NCBI GenBank assembly: GCA_022575985.1
Contig: JAKSXM010000007.1
Coordinates: 55,768,501 to 55,832,500 of the forward strand
Direction: 5' to 3'
DNA length: 64,000 bases
DNA from: Anagrus nilaparvatae
Lineage: Eukaryota > Arthropoda > Insecta > Hymenoptera > Mymaridae
Both the position numbers and the translations under genes were made by a program. The stretch's first letter is position 1. Every line of letters starts with the position of its first letter. Shown piece after piece: positions 9,805 to 20,705 of this stretch. A model generated the notes under the pieces. It was not told the DNA's origin. It was given only the letters and a program-made list of their open reading frames with translations, and did no database searches.

Positions 9805-11399
9805 GTATATATATATATGTGTGTACTATACCTACTTTCTAACAAGAACACTTCACTATTTTCAATTTCTTTTATAGATTAATTTTTCTACTTAACTTTT
9901 TTATCGCATTTAAAAATTTTAATCTTATTAAGTTAAGAGCATCATAATAGATTTTTTAAATAATTTTTTTTTATTTTTATAGTATAAAGTAAAAATTTAA
10001 CTTGTACTTTTTTAAATATTTTTTTGAATAATTTAATATTAAAAAAAAACAAAAAATATATTTATAACGGATTTCTTTTAATATTCAAAATTAAAATAAA
10101 AAATATTTTATATTATTTAGGATTTATTCATTTGTAACTTGCACTTTAAATTCTTTAATTTAGAAAAAACGTTTATTAATACATTTGTTAAAACACATGA
10201 CACACACACACACACACACATATACATTTTAATACTTACGCACTGATAAATTACGAAAGTAATATGTGAAATGGAACAATATAAAAAAATATATTTTCAT
10301 ATAAAAATATATCTAGCAAATTTGCCACAGGGACTTTGTAGCACGTAGCAAATTTCCGCATGGCTTAAATGAGGTTGATGCATCGAATGTTTAATATAGT
10401 AGAATACAAAAATCGCGAATATTTCATCGCCATTTTACGATATAACAGTAATTTAATTCTATATATTTCAGTTTTCGGTTACAACTGTACGAATACATTT
10501 AATATGAGAATTAAAAATAATGCAAATAGTTTTTAAAGTAAAGTTCTAGTAATGAATGGCTCAATTAAGTTAATTATTAATTTAAAAGTATATTGCTTAT
10601 GATTTTAAAAATTTAATTAACATTTTTTTATTCATTTACTGAAATCTCTTAAAAAACTTTTTTTTTATTTTTTAAATATTTTAATGGCAATATTTTAATC
10701 AAAAAAATTCTTTTATTTATATCAATTTCAAAAACTATACTTTAATTTACTTTGAACCATTGACTGAATTTATATGTTTATTATTTATAAAACTACAGTG
10801 ACAGTTAAATAAAATATTTTTAATTAAAAAACGGAATCAGGAGATTTGTGGTAAATATTAACCTGAGGATATTTAAAAATAAAATAATTTTTGTTAACTT
10901 TTTCTATTTTTTCAAAGAGGTTAATTTACTCCTTTTTTCCATTCTAGAGTAAAAATATTTGTCAAATAAACAATTTTTAATATTTCGATACATAATAAAC
11001 TTATAAACATCAAGTAAATAATAATAATATTTAAAAAAAAAATATTGGAACTTAAAGAAGGGTTCAAAGACATTTGCGCCAAAAGTTTAAACTGTTTACA
11101 CTGTCAAACAGTAAATACGTTTTATATTCATAATAATTGAACTTTATTTGCTTTTAATGTAAATTGACTACTTTAACGTTCAACAAAATAAATAATAGAA
11201 ATAATAGAAATAATAGAAATGCAACTTAAAAAATATTTTTTTTTACATACATAAAAATGGTTTAGTAATAGTGAAATACGGTTAATGCCTAAAAAGTATA
11301 TTACGACTCAAGGTCAGTAAAAATAAAGAATGGTAAAGTGTGATTTGAGGAATTTTTTTATTGCCCAGAGTCGCATATGATTTTATTGCGCCAGTGGCA
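9805..11399. other. Gene-free AT-rich interval
   Basis: Contains a (CA)n run at 10198-10222 and a triplicated AATAATAGAAAT near 11190-11220. A GC-richer patch at 10320-10400 is unrecognised. No frame with a recognisable domain. Confidence 0.4.
10198..10222. repeat. (CA)n microsatellite
   Basis: A pure dinucleotide run following ACATGACACAC; length variation is expected. Confidence 0.9.
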
Positions 11400-11419
11400 A
11401 AATCACAAATTTTTTCTAG

Positions 11420-11824
11420 ATGCGTAGTAGTCGGCATCCAAAAGCGAAGCAATCTCTTTTTCTATTTTAAAATCGTTAGCGTATAGAAAGATTAGGGAAT
11501 TAAAAATATTGGAGGGTGAGTAATGTATATTAATTACAAAAAGTAGTGACCCGAGATTTCTTCCTTGAGGGATTCCAGATACATTTTCAAATGGTCTGAA
11601 TAGACAGTTATCTATACGAACCCTCTGAGATCTTTTAAATAGGTAAGAAGAGATCCAACGTATCCAGTTTTCATCGAGACCAAGTTCAATAACTTTCTTA
11701 GTAAAATTTTATGTGAAATTTTGTCGAATATCTTAGAAAAATTAGTATAGATTACATCTTCTTGACGCTTAGATTCTATCGAATTGGTAACATAATCAGA
11801 AAAAACTGATAGTTTAGTTAGCAT
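11420..11824 (-). pseudogene. Non-LTR retrotransposon reverse transcriptase fragment
   Basis: Read on the minus strand. The first frame (11824-11612) carries QEDVIYTNFSKIFDKISHKI and LLRKLLNLV, which matches RT motif A (D.IYTDF.KAFD...H..L..KL). After a frameshift near 11600 a second frame reads SGIPQGRNLGSLLFVINIHY, the SG.PQG...GPLLF block. LIFLYANDFK follows, where the catalytic box is normally YADD. The first catalytic Asp is thus Asn, and the A-motif Asp is also Asn (YTNF). The family resembles the Jockey/CR1/R1 type. Endonuclease and both UTRs are missing. Dead fragment. Confidence 0.88.
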
Positions 11825-11839
11825 TGAAAGGCCTTTGAC

Positions 11840-12527
11840 AAGTTTTTACCAAGAGTGTGTTCTTTGCCACCTGTTGTATTTTCTATCAATAGCTAAGAAA
11901 GGTTGATGTTTATCGTTGCAAATTATTCAAAAATTCATTCCATTAAGGGGTGTAAGTTAAAATTATTTTAAGAAATTTAATTATTTATAAAATAAATTAT
12001 GCCTTTTATATATACTTGTTTCTATAGCATAAAATTCTAATGAAATAACTAAGAAATAAATAAATAACTAAAAAATCTAAAATAACTAAGAAATCATAGT
12101 AGGTATAATTTAAAATTTAAAATCTATTTAAAAACTTTTTTATTGCTCTCAGTAGATAAATTACATTCTAAATATCAATATTAAAAAAAATAAATTAATT
12201 TTTAATTAATTATGCTTTTAATTATTGCTGGCGGAAACTGCAAACTTAACATGCTCAATTACTGAGTTTTCGTCATAGGGTGGCGAAAACTACTTCTATG
12301 GAATTTTAGTTTTCGCCATATAACCATACTGTTTGCTTAAATTTAGCTTTAAATTTATAATAACACTATGTTGATCACTAAAAATTTTGTTAATTACATT
12401 GTAATGCTTCAGAAAATAAAGGAAAAAGGTTTTTTCACTTATTTATTGCAAAATTATTTAAATACACCTTTTTTTACATATAGGAATTTTGGATATTTTA
12501 AACTTTTTTTATTTACACGATATTTAT
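11840..12527. other. Gene-free interval with repeated CTAAGAAAT blocks
   Basis: Short tandem AATAACTAAGAAATAA-like units lie near 12040-12100. A GGCGAAAAC patch near 12291-12299 has reverse and forward relatives around 14890-14950 outside the next element. Confidence 0.35.
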
Positions 12528-13189
12528 TTAAGGGTACATTCACTGAGTTTTGAGTAAAAATAACGTTATTTTTCAGATTAATTTTCTCAAAAAGTTTATT
12601 GAATAATAAAAAGATTTTTTACAGCTGTTTTATGCACTTATAATGAACACAAAAAAATTTTTTTTTTTTATTTTCTCTTTTTTTACATGTGATGAGATGG
12701 CGCTGAAGTTGGTGCCTAAAAAAAAAAGGTCCAAATCGGCTCACACCATAACTCGGTTTGGGATCGTTTGAAATTAAAAAAAAAAAACACCATAAAGTAC
12801 ATAAGTTTTTGCAGGTAATGAACTACAACCAATGAAAAATATTAAAAATTAAAAAAGTTATGAAGGTAAATAGAAAAAAGTCGAAATCTGACCGTTTTTT
12901 TTTGCCTAAAAACGGAATCTAGAGACCAAAAAATTTATAACCGGTTTGTGTAACTACACAACCAACAAGCATGGAACATGTTCATTTATAACATTGATAA
13001 TAAAGTATTTATTGTGTTCATAATATAAATATTTATATGCAAATACTTATATTTAGATTTTTATTATAGAAATCATGCTGCTTAGACATCAAAATGAACT
13101 AAATTAATTAAATTTTCAAATTATTATAGTTTTTTAAATAATATGAATATGAATTTATTTTTTATTAATTTTTATAATGAATTCTTAAA

Positions 13190-13665
13190 AATTCTGCACC
13201 AATGGTCCCTAGGTACTTCTGCACCAATACTCCATAGGTACTTCTGCACCAAAGGTCTTTAGGGACTTCTGCACCAATGCTCCCTAGGTACTTCTGCACC
13301 AAAACTTCCTAGGTACTTCTGCACCAAAGGTCTTTAGCGACTTCTGCACCATAGGTCCCTAGGTACTTCTGCACCAATGCTCCCTAGGTACTTCTGCACC
13401 AAAGGTCTTTAGGGACTTCTGCACCAAAGGTTCCTAGGTACTTCTGCACCAAAGGTCTTTAGGGACTTCTGCACCAATAGTCCCTAGGTACTTCTGCACC
13501 AATGCTCCCTAGGTACTTCTGCACCAAAGGTTCCTAGGTACTTCTGCACCAAAGGTCTTTAGGGACTTCTGCACCAATAGTCCCTAGGTACTTCTGCACC
13601 AAAGGTCCCTAGGTACTTCTGCACCATAGGTCCCTAGGTACTTCTGCACCAAAAGTCCCTGAATC
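13190..13665. repeat. 25-bp minisatellite, ~19 units
   Basis: The unit is AGGTACTTCTGCACC plus ten variable bases such as AAAGGTCTTT or AATGCTCCCT. The period is exactly 25 where measured (13211, 13236, 13261). AGGTACTTC and AGGGACTTC variants alternate irregularly, so homogenisation is incomplete. A second array of the same unit is at 31375-32155. Confidence 0.95.
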
Positions 13666-13679
13666 GAAAATATTCTAAG

Positions 13680-13905
13680 TCCATTTGACCCCCCCCCTAA
13701 AAACGTCAATTTTTGACCCCCCCCCCCCTAAAAGCGTCAATTTTTGACCCCCCCCTAAAAACGTCAATTTTTGACCCCCCCCCTAAAAGCGTCAATTTTT
13801 GACCCCCCCCCTAAAAACGTCAATTTTTGACCCCCCCCCCCTAAAAGCGTCAATTTTTGACCCCCCCCCCTAAAAGCGTCACTTTTTCACCCCCCCCCCC
13901 TGCCG
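13680..13905. repeat. C-tract minisatellite, ~7 units
   Basis: The unit is CGTCAATTTTTGAC followed by 7-12 C and CTAAAAA or CTAAAAG. The spacing is 27-31 bases because the C tract varies. The complementary strand carries G runs. A related pair of G-rich units occurs at 19594-19640. Confidence 0.9.
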
Positions 13906-14282
13906 AGCCGGACTTTTTCAAATACCCCATCCAATGAACATGTTCCATGTTAAAAATCTTCCGATCAGGTTCATTGTAGTTCATAACTTGTAGAATTACA
14001 TAACAAATAGATTAAAAAAAAAAATTTGAATTCGGACCAATAATTTTTTTGTTATCATGTGGACCTTTTTCAAGAAGTTCGTTTTGAGAAAAACGCGTTT
14101 AAAGTTTCGGATCTTGTATTCTTGCATACTAATAATTTCACTTTTAGGCGCTGTCGTTTTTTTATTATTTGCGGGATTTATTTAAAATTTTTTTTCCATA
14201 TTCTTGAATACTTTTTGAACACAAATCAATTAAAAAAAAAAATTCAATTTTCAATTTCAAAACTGAGCGAATGTACCCTTAA

Positions 14283-15290
14283 CTATAAAATACTAAACTT
14301 GTATAAACAGTTTATTTTTTATACATATGTATCACTTTCATTTCAACACAATTATTTTTTGTTTATTATAAAAAATAGGTTCCGACACACACTTTTTTAT
14401 TGAAAAAAAAACATTATTCTAGTATTAAAAATTATATTCTAACACTTATTTCATAAAAGTAATCTATTTTTTACTTGTAAATAGCAATTAAATAAATTAA
14501 ATAAATTAAATAAAAGCGTGTGTTTATAAGACCTGGTCCGGGCGCTGAAAATAGGTCATTGACATAGCTTACAAGGTGTCTATTTCCCATTTATTTCGTT
14601 TTATGAGTTTTTAAAAACAATTATTACCTTTAATTAAAATTAAAAAGCAAATTTTAATAAATAATACATGATTATACAAGTTTACTGTTCATCTGTTGTT
14701 TACTATTTTTTATTGTATAAATAGGTATAAATATTTTTTTTAAATAAAAAAAAAGGAGAAAAGTAGTAAGTTTAGATGTATACCTATATCAATAAAATAA
14801 GAATTTCTACGGTAGTTTGTATAAAAGTTTCATGTATAATATTTATATACAAAATTACTATTAATAAAAATGCCTAATGAAAAATATAGTGGCGAAAAAC
14901 GCATCATTATATGGTGAAATACCTATAATTGGTGGTGAAAACCTTGGGTTTTGAGCTTTCCGAAAATAAAACACCAATTAAAAATAAAATAATGTTTGGA
15001 AATCGCTAAAAACTTTTTTGCCATTAATAATTTTCATCATTTTAGCAAATGAAACAATTTTTACTCTCATATAAGCTCAAAAATAAATAAAAAATTTTTA
15101 AATGTACTGATTTTCTTAAGATTGCGAAAACTCTCCTCTCCACTCTATACCTTAAATTTAAAAAATTTTTAAACTCCTTATCATCTTCATATCCAGTCCA
15201 GTGGTGATGAGATAGTCTTTGTTCTTTGTGATTTGTTTTAGTTCATTGGAATACCAATCAAGTTAAAATTTATTGTAATTGTTATATAAT
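14283..15290. other. Gene-free AT-rich interval
   Basis: Contains the GGCGAAAAACGCATC and GGTGGTGAAAACC patches (14890-14945), relatives of 12291-12299. No gene recognised. Confidence 0.35.
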
Positions 15291-16440
15291 TATAGAGCGA
15301 AGCTCTACCTTAATGGATGCAAAAATCGACACCTTTCGGACACGATATAGCCAAAACGATCAAGCGGAATGCTTTCATTTTTTAAAACTGAGTTTATTTT
15401 ATCGAGTTAATGACACCTATTGTTTTTGGGCTCAATCTGGTATTTCTAAAGGCATGTTTATTCTTGTACTTTTGCTTCATACAGGTGAAAAACCTTCTAA
15501 ATGTTATCCGCGCGATAAATTTCATAGCTTTTGCATAAACTTTGCATCAGCGAAATATCATAAAAATACAAAATAACACAAGATTCTTATATTTTTAGGC
15601 ACGATCACCCTATGTATGCAATACATAGATGAAATCGTGCCTTATAAGTTTGTCAGGTCAGAAAACGGAAAAATTTCTAAATTGTCCAATTCGTGGAGAA
15701 ATTTGGTCCCCAGGTCATTCCGATGCCTCTAAATGCTTATATTGCCTTGTTGTGTGTAGGGATGTATGTTCGAGAAAGTGTATCCTCAAGATCACAGAGC
15801 CTACTCGATGAATCAAAAATCCCTTAAACCAGATTTTTTGAAATAAGATCTAGTTGTAGGGTTTTCAATTTCAAGTGATTTCATCAAGTACTTGCAGAGA
15901 AATGTCCTAAAAACTGATTTCAGATATCAAAAAAAATTATTAAAAAATAATAAAAATGGTAAAAAATGAATTGGTTTTGAATTTAATACATCCAAAATGT
16001 GGTTAATGATCTAAAATAACCAGAAAATAACTAAATTAATTGAAATTTATTTTTTAGGAACGATAACCCTGTGTATGCAATACATAGATGAAATCGTGCC
16101 TTAAAAGTTCATCAGGTTAAAAAACGAAAAAGTCTTCAAATTCTTCAATTTATGGAGGAATTTGGTCCCAAGGTCATTCCGATGCCTCTACATGCTTTTA
16201 TTGCCTTAGTGTATAATAATAAATAATAGTTTTCAATTTATGAGGGCGTGGATCCCATCAACGTTATTAAAGAGAAAATACTCAATGAATATGTGATCGT
16301 GCCTGAAATAAAAAAGCCTTAGCTTTTTTATAATTCTTTACGATTTTTATTATTTATTAATTAATCCAAATTTTATTCAATTAAAAATTTAACGCCCAAG
16401 AGCCTATCTACGAGTTCTAAATTAATTTTAAAACCAAAAT
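15291..16440 (+). mobile_element. GCGAAGC-hairpin repeat carrying a zinc-finger fragment, copy 1
   Basis: The left end is the hairpin TAGAGCGAAGCTCTA (15293-15307), followed by ACCTTAATGGATGCAAAAAT. The interior has the zinc-finger-like frame (15313-15576) and the dyad block GATGAAATCGTGCC (15628 and again near 16088). Sequence matching the reverse copy at 54350-55196 extends to about 16200, then CGCCCAAGAGCC near 16391. Fragments of the same end lie at 27835, 34401, 38969 and 55182. Superfamily unknown; the terminal hairpins suggest a rolling-circle-type element. Confidence 0.65.
15313..15576 (+). pseudogene. Degenerate C2H2 zinc-finger fragment inside the repeat
   Basis: An 87-residue frame containing LLHTGEKPSKC, the classic TGEKP linker plus first Cys of a C2H2 finger, then RDKFHSFCINFASAKYHKNT. 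The second zinc cysteine is Arg. Related frames occur on the minus strand at 27560-27829 (nearly identical) and 54765-55172. The last keeps HTGEKHYKCQLRNK and KYHRHAKH, so C...H...H spacing is still visible there. I infer that a host zinc-finger exon piece was captured by the repeat and spread with it. Not a functional gene: one finger, a missing Cys, and no start context or upstream exons. Confidence 0.6.
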
Positions 16441-16599
16441 CTATTTTTCAAGTCTCTATTATCAGAATTCGATTTCAAACTTTCTATAAAATTAACCGGA
16501 AACTCATTATTTAGGGTAAAAGTTGGATACTAAAAAAAATCGTCACGCTGCTTATCATTATTGTAAATAGCATCAAAAAAAGGTATATTTAAGGTACAT

Positions 16600-16800
16600 T
16601 AGCGGTCACAAGATTTTGACGGTATACAGCCGGTCATTTTTCGTTGAAGGTTAAATAAAAAAAAAATTGCGACAACGTCGCAGAATTTTTGTAGAGCGCG
16701 TTTCTTATTTACATGATTATTATTATAATATTATGCGTGTATTTTAAACAGCGACGTTGTCGCCTTAAAATTTTTATCGGTTTTTTATTTTTTCTAATTA
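16600..16800. repeat. Inverted repeat with GCGACAACGTCGC arms
   Basis: GCGACAACGTCGC (16669-16681), itself nearly palindromic, is mirrored by GCGACGTTGTCGC (16751-16763) around an AT-rich 69-base spacer. It is a small MITE-like or hairpin element. Confidence 0.65.
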
Positions 16801-17680
16801 AAATATCTTTTATACGAAAAACACAATTTATTTAAAAATCGAATACTAGTTTCTTCAATAATTAATTTACGTGGTGCTATTTTATTTTTAAATCCATCGT
16901 TTAGTTTTGATATTGACATAACATAAAAATCTCAAACCCCTGATTTTTGACTCAGCTCCTATGCTCGCAATGTATAAGGACTCAACTTTGGAGCTTTGTA
17001 TTTCCTAAATGAAAAACACAATTTTCTTAAAAATTTTTTTAAATGTGTTTTATTATAATACGAAGCCCCTATAAAAATTATATCGATTTCTATCGTGATC
17101 ACAATACACGCCAATCAACCTTAATGAAGAATAATAAAATTTTCATTTTTTGTATATGTTTTAGGACACATTTTTTTTGCATGATTTTTCTTAATTTGAA
17201 AATGGCGGATGGAGAATTAGAAAAAATTACGAAAAACAAGTTGCATTAGATTATTTGTTTTTAGGAATATTTTTTGGAATTTTACATAAATATTGGTTTT
17301 AAAATTAATTTAGTATTCAAAAAGAAATCTAAACGTAAAATTTCAAATATTAATTTTAGATATATATTTTTGACTAAACCTAGTTCGAAGAATATGCAAC
17401 TCCATCCATATGCATTCTATGTGTAATTCCATTATCATTGAATTTTTTTATTCTTACACATGGATCAGTTTAAAAAATAGATTTGAAACTAATAACTAAT
17501 AAGTTTTTAATTCTTCTGAAGGTTACTTCATTGAAATAAAACCGGTTGTTTAAAAACTGATTTTTTTAAATAGCGTAATTTTATTAAATAAAAAAGAGAT
17601 TAGGAACCTGGTAATAATAATGGTATGGTAATAAATGCGTGTAAGTATTACGCAGCTAAATTTTGGCACAGAGATATTCA
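16801..17680. other. Gene-free AT-rich interval
   Basis: The block GGTTTTAAAATTAATTTAGT near 17296 recurs (as GGTTTTGAAATTAATTTAGT) near 27442, so part of it is dispersed repeat. No supported gene. Confidence 0.35.
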
Positions 17681-17689
17681 AGACCTAAA

Positions 17690-18165
17690 TACATACACTT
17701 TCGTATTCTAATTTTTTCGGCCACGTGTTTTGGAAAAAGTTATGAGTACACAAAAATGGCCAATTTAAAAAAAAAAAACTAAAAGTAAGTATGAAACCCT
17801 GGAATAGGCTAGGTTTTTAACTAAGACCAAAACATAATAAGTTTATATTTGACATTTTTCGGTATATTAATTCTGGAGAGACATGTCGGGCCATTGAAGA
17901 CCTTTATCCGAGCTCAAAATCATGTACACTATAAACTAAGAGCGTGAATAAACCGGGTCTTCAATAGCCGACATGCCCTTCCAGAGCCAAAATACCAAAA
18001 AATTTAAAATATAAATTCAGTATGTTTTGGCCTAATATAAAAATCTAGTCTAATCCGGGGTGTCATAATTTCAGTTTTTCTTCCAAAAATTGGTTAACTT
18101 TTTCTAGTACACGTGACCAAAAAAATTAGAATACAAAAGTAGGTATGCTTTGATTCTGAAATACG
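17690..18165. mobile_element. ~470-bp foldback element
   Basis: The left arm includes TTCGTATTCTAATTTTTTCG and GGCCACGTG (about 17700-17728). It pairs with CACGTGACCAAAAAAATTAG (18110-18129) and ATACAAAAGTAGGTAT on the right. A second paired block contains GACATGTCGGGCCATTGAAG (17880-17899) and CTTCAATAGCCGACATGCCC (17961-17980). The centre is near 17930. No coding content. Confidence 0.65.
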
Positions 18166-18349
18166 CAATCTGGGGTACAATCTGGGGTACAAGTGGCTGA
18201 GAAGTAGAGGACATGAAATCAGCAAAAACTACCCCATTTTAGTTTTTTTGCAATATTTTGAAAGCAGAGCTAAAAATAATAATAAACAACATTACAATAA
18301 AATCGCTATTCTTATAATTTGTAATTATCACCTTTACTAGATGTTAAGA

Positions 18350-18560
18350 TTCTAAACCCAAATTATTTAGATTCTGTAAACCTGTATTATTTTAAGTCCT
18401 TAAATTGAAAATATTCTAAGAATAATTCACAACTCAAATTATTAGAAGTCTCTAAAACCGGAATATTTTAAGTCACTAAACTTGAATTTTTCTAAGCCTC
18501 TCAAAGTAAATTATTCAAAGTCCCTAAATATAAAATATTTTAAGTTCCTAACCCCACATG
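18350..18560. repeat. Diverged ~27-bp tandem repeat (TTCTAAG/TATTTTAAGTC units)
   Basis: Repeated units of the form AAATTATTTAGATTCT, TATTTTAAGTCCTTAAA and CTAAGCCTCT. On the opposite strand they read GGACTTAGAATA-like. Sister blocks are at 19655-19800, 39880-40080 and 44870-45010, all near an ACATGTTC-type boundary. Confidence 0.6.
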
Positions 18561-18639
18561 ATTATTGACATTTGACCCCACTTGATTTTCAGATTCACAG
18601 GTTACCCCTCCTTAGAAACATGTTCAATGTTAAAACTTC

Positions 18640-19110
18640 GATTTTTGCAGCAAATTGAAAAATTGATCATTTAGGGACAAAAATGGGCTATCAATTTACT
18701 GACTGTAAAGAAGAGAATTTAATAATAATGTTTTGCAAACAAATAATTCTAAAGGAAAAATAAAGAATTTTTAGAAAAAAGCTTTTAGAAAATTGTTGAG
18801 ACCTATAAAACCCATTTTTGTCTAAAATTGCAATTTTTGAGATAACTTAAAAATTAATCATTTCGGGAAAAAAGTGACCATTTGGTTAAATTGCTATAAC
18901 ATTGAGAAAAATTGCGGTATCCATGGCTTGAAAAATGACTTTAATAGCGAAAAATTGTGACCAACAAGAAGTGTTTTTGTTAACTAACTAACTAAAAAGC
19001 AATATTACCAAAAAACTACATTTAAAAGCCTTGTGCATAGTATTATGCACATATTCTTGTGCCTAGAAGGCCCGTTGGAATAAACGGAGGTTATCGGAGG
19101 TTTTTTTCAA
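18640..19110. repeat. Dispersed repeat with AGAAGGCCC/GGGCCT end
   Basis: Shares GATCATTTAGGGACAAAAATGGG-type sequence with 24640-24950, 26090-26340 and 58100-58440. Its end block TGCCTAGAAGGCCCG (19062-19076) is the reverse of CCTTCTGGGCCTAGAA at 24717-24732 and 59443-59458. Non-coding. Confidence 0.55.
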
Positions 19111-19399
19111 TTATTAATGAAAGTAATTTGTAATATGGTTTCCTAAAGTTAGCGGTCTCTTGTTAGCGAAAGCAAAGTAAAGACTCCGAAAAATCTGCCC
19201 TCTTATTGCATCTTTGTTAACTTTTTGCATAAGGGAACTTAAGCAAAATTTTTTCTTTCAAAATCTTTGTTATTACATGATCTTCCGGTGCTGGACATGG
19301 TATTTTTAAAGTCATATAACAAAATCAAATTCATAGGTTGGTATCAATGGGACCTCCGTATGTTGCGTTCACTTATACTACGATATAATAGTGTTAGTG

Positions 19400-19865
19400 T
19401 ATGTTAATGCCAGGCAGGGGTGGGTAAAACAGTGATGTTTTAGGGGGGGGGGGGTAAATACAGGGCGATACAGAGTGGATGCATTGTTTGCTTATTAGTC
19501 AACCAATCGCAGCTAAGATTACAAGCATCAACAACTAGCGATGCACCTAATAAAATAAAATTCACGTCCCACCCGGGATCACCGTGTATTGACGTTTTAG
19601 GGGGGGAGGGGTTGAAATATTAACGACGTTTTTAGGGGAGAGGGGTATGAAATGGACTTAGAATATTTCCGATTAAGGGACTTAGAATGATTTAAAGTGG
19701 GAGTAAGCACAAGAACTTAGAATATTTTAGGTTTATGGACTTAGGATAATTTATATTTTGGGATTTATTGTAATTTCGATCTTAGGACTTATAATAATTA
19801 GGGAATATACGTTAAAACGTTATAAGTGAACATGATTCATGATCGTTGGTTGTGTGAAAACACAA
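19400..19865. repeat. G-tract units and GGACTTAGAATA tandem repeats
   Basis: Contains a run of 13 G (19443-19455), two TGACGTTTTAGGGGGG-type units and four to five GGACTTAGAATA units. It corresponds in reverse orientation to the C-tract and link block at 13650-13905. A GC-richer patch at 19470-19590 is unrecognised and looks inserted. Confidence 0.55.
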
Positions 19866-20239
19866 ACCAGTTATAAGTTTTTTTCATTTTTTCTTAAATT
19901 CAGGGATAGTTTTATCTATTTTTGCCCCTGTATAGGAGGTAAATTAAATAAAAGTTAAAATAGGGTAAAACTTTTTCAAATGCAAGATTAAAAGAAAAGT
20001 AAAGAAAAAAACTCACATTGTATTTTTCTGATTTTATCTTACCCTGGAGATATTTTTCAACACCAATAGTTAGCTCTAATATTCCTTTATTGATACAGAA
20101 TAAAAGAATAAATTCAATATTTAGTTAATTACTCTTAAAATGTGGCACTATTAATTTGATCATTAGTTCCAAAATATTGTGAAAAAACGCATAAGATGGA
20201 ATGTTTCTGCTGTATTTTCCTATTTTCTAACCCAGTAGG

Positions 20240-20705
20240 ACCCCTAATTCGGATTCAGCGACATACAAAACCTACAGAAGACTTTTTCTTTCTCTGGTTG
20301 ACGAATTCGGAAACCGTTACACCACATTCTGACTTGTGTATAATATTATTTTGGTAATTATGTTAATTGAGGGGTATTAGAGTTCAAAGTAACTTTTTTG
20401 TTGTTGGTGAATTATAGAAAAAGGACTTAATAACAAAGTTCCGCCAACAAAAGTTTGGTTGAAATCTTTTCAGCAAACAAATAATAAGGTTTCAAAATAA
20501 GGGGCGGATTTTTCGTGTACTTTTTGGCCAATACTTAAAAATTTTAACTATGCTTAACATTTTTTTACGTCTTATTTAAACATTATTATTGAACTCAACC
20601 TAATCAAAGCTTTTAAAATCCCTAAATTAAAAAATTACTGAAACTCTTTTCTTGCTTTTTTCTAACATGATCAGCTTCTCTCTACCCGTCTTTGACGGTA
20701 TCTAG
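20240..20705 (+). mobile_element. Helitron-like non-autonomous element, 3' end
   Basis: Ends with CTACCCGTCTTTGACGG, a 5-bp stem hairpin CCGTC/GACGG, then TATCTAG and T (20682-20706). A short hairpin followed by CTRR and then T is the Helitron 3' signature. Copies of this end lie at 58654-58687 (+), 33115-33150 (+, decayed to TTTAG) and 24384-24420 (-). The sequence before it is shared with 58590-58653. The 5' boundary is not identified, so the start given is approximate. Confidence 0.6.

Larger units (their letters stand above)
12970..13949. mobile_element. Minisatellite-carrying element with ACATGTTCCATG ends
   Basis: The left boundary CATGGAACATGTTC (12970-12983) is mirrored by GAACATGTTCCATG (13936-13949). 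It holds a 25-bp array (13190-13665), the link block TCGAAAATATTCTAAGTCCA, and a C-rich array (13680-13905). Related boundaries with the same link block, or with GGACTTAGAATA-type repeats, lie near 18620, 19650-19860, 33920-34120, 39802-40080 and 44870-45130. Elements that carry tandem repeats and lack genes recall Helentron-associated repeats; that comparison is inference. Confidence 0.6.
12528..14282. mobile_element. TTAA-flanked inverted-repeat element with nested insert
   Basis: Left end TTAAGGGTACATTCACTG (12528-12545); right end CGAATGTACCCTTAA (14268-14282). Both are bounded by TTAA, the target preference of piggyBac-type elements; the superfamily call is inference. Paired interior blocks include AAAAATTTGAATTCGG-side and GGTCCAAATCGG-side sequence. 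It is interrupted by the minisatellite-bearing element at 12970-13949. No transposase frame. Confidence 0.6.

Noticed and set aside
13190..13665. CRISPR array
   Set aside because: The 25-bp units are contiguous with no unique spacers, and the context is eukaryotic.
14059..14403. 114-codon plus-strand frame
   Set aside because: Very rich in F, I, N, Y and K, no domain, and it crosses the right boundary of the TTAA element at 14282.
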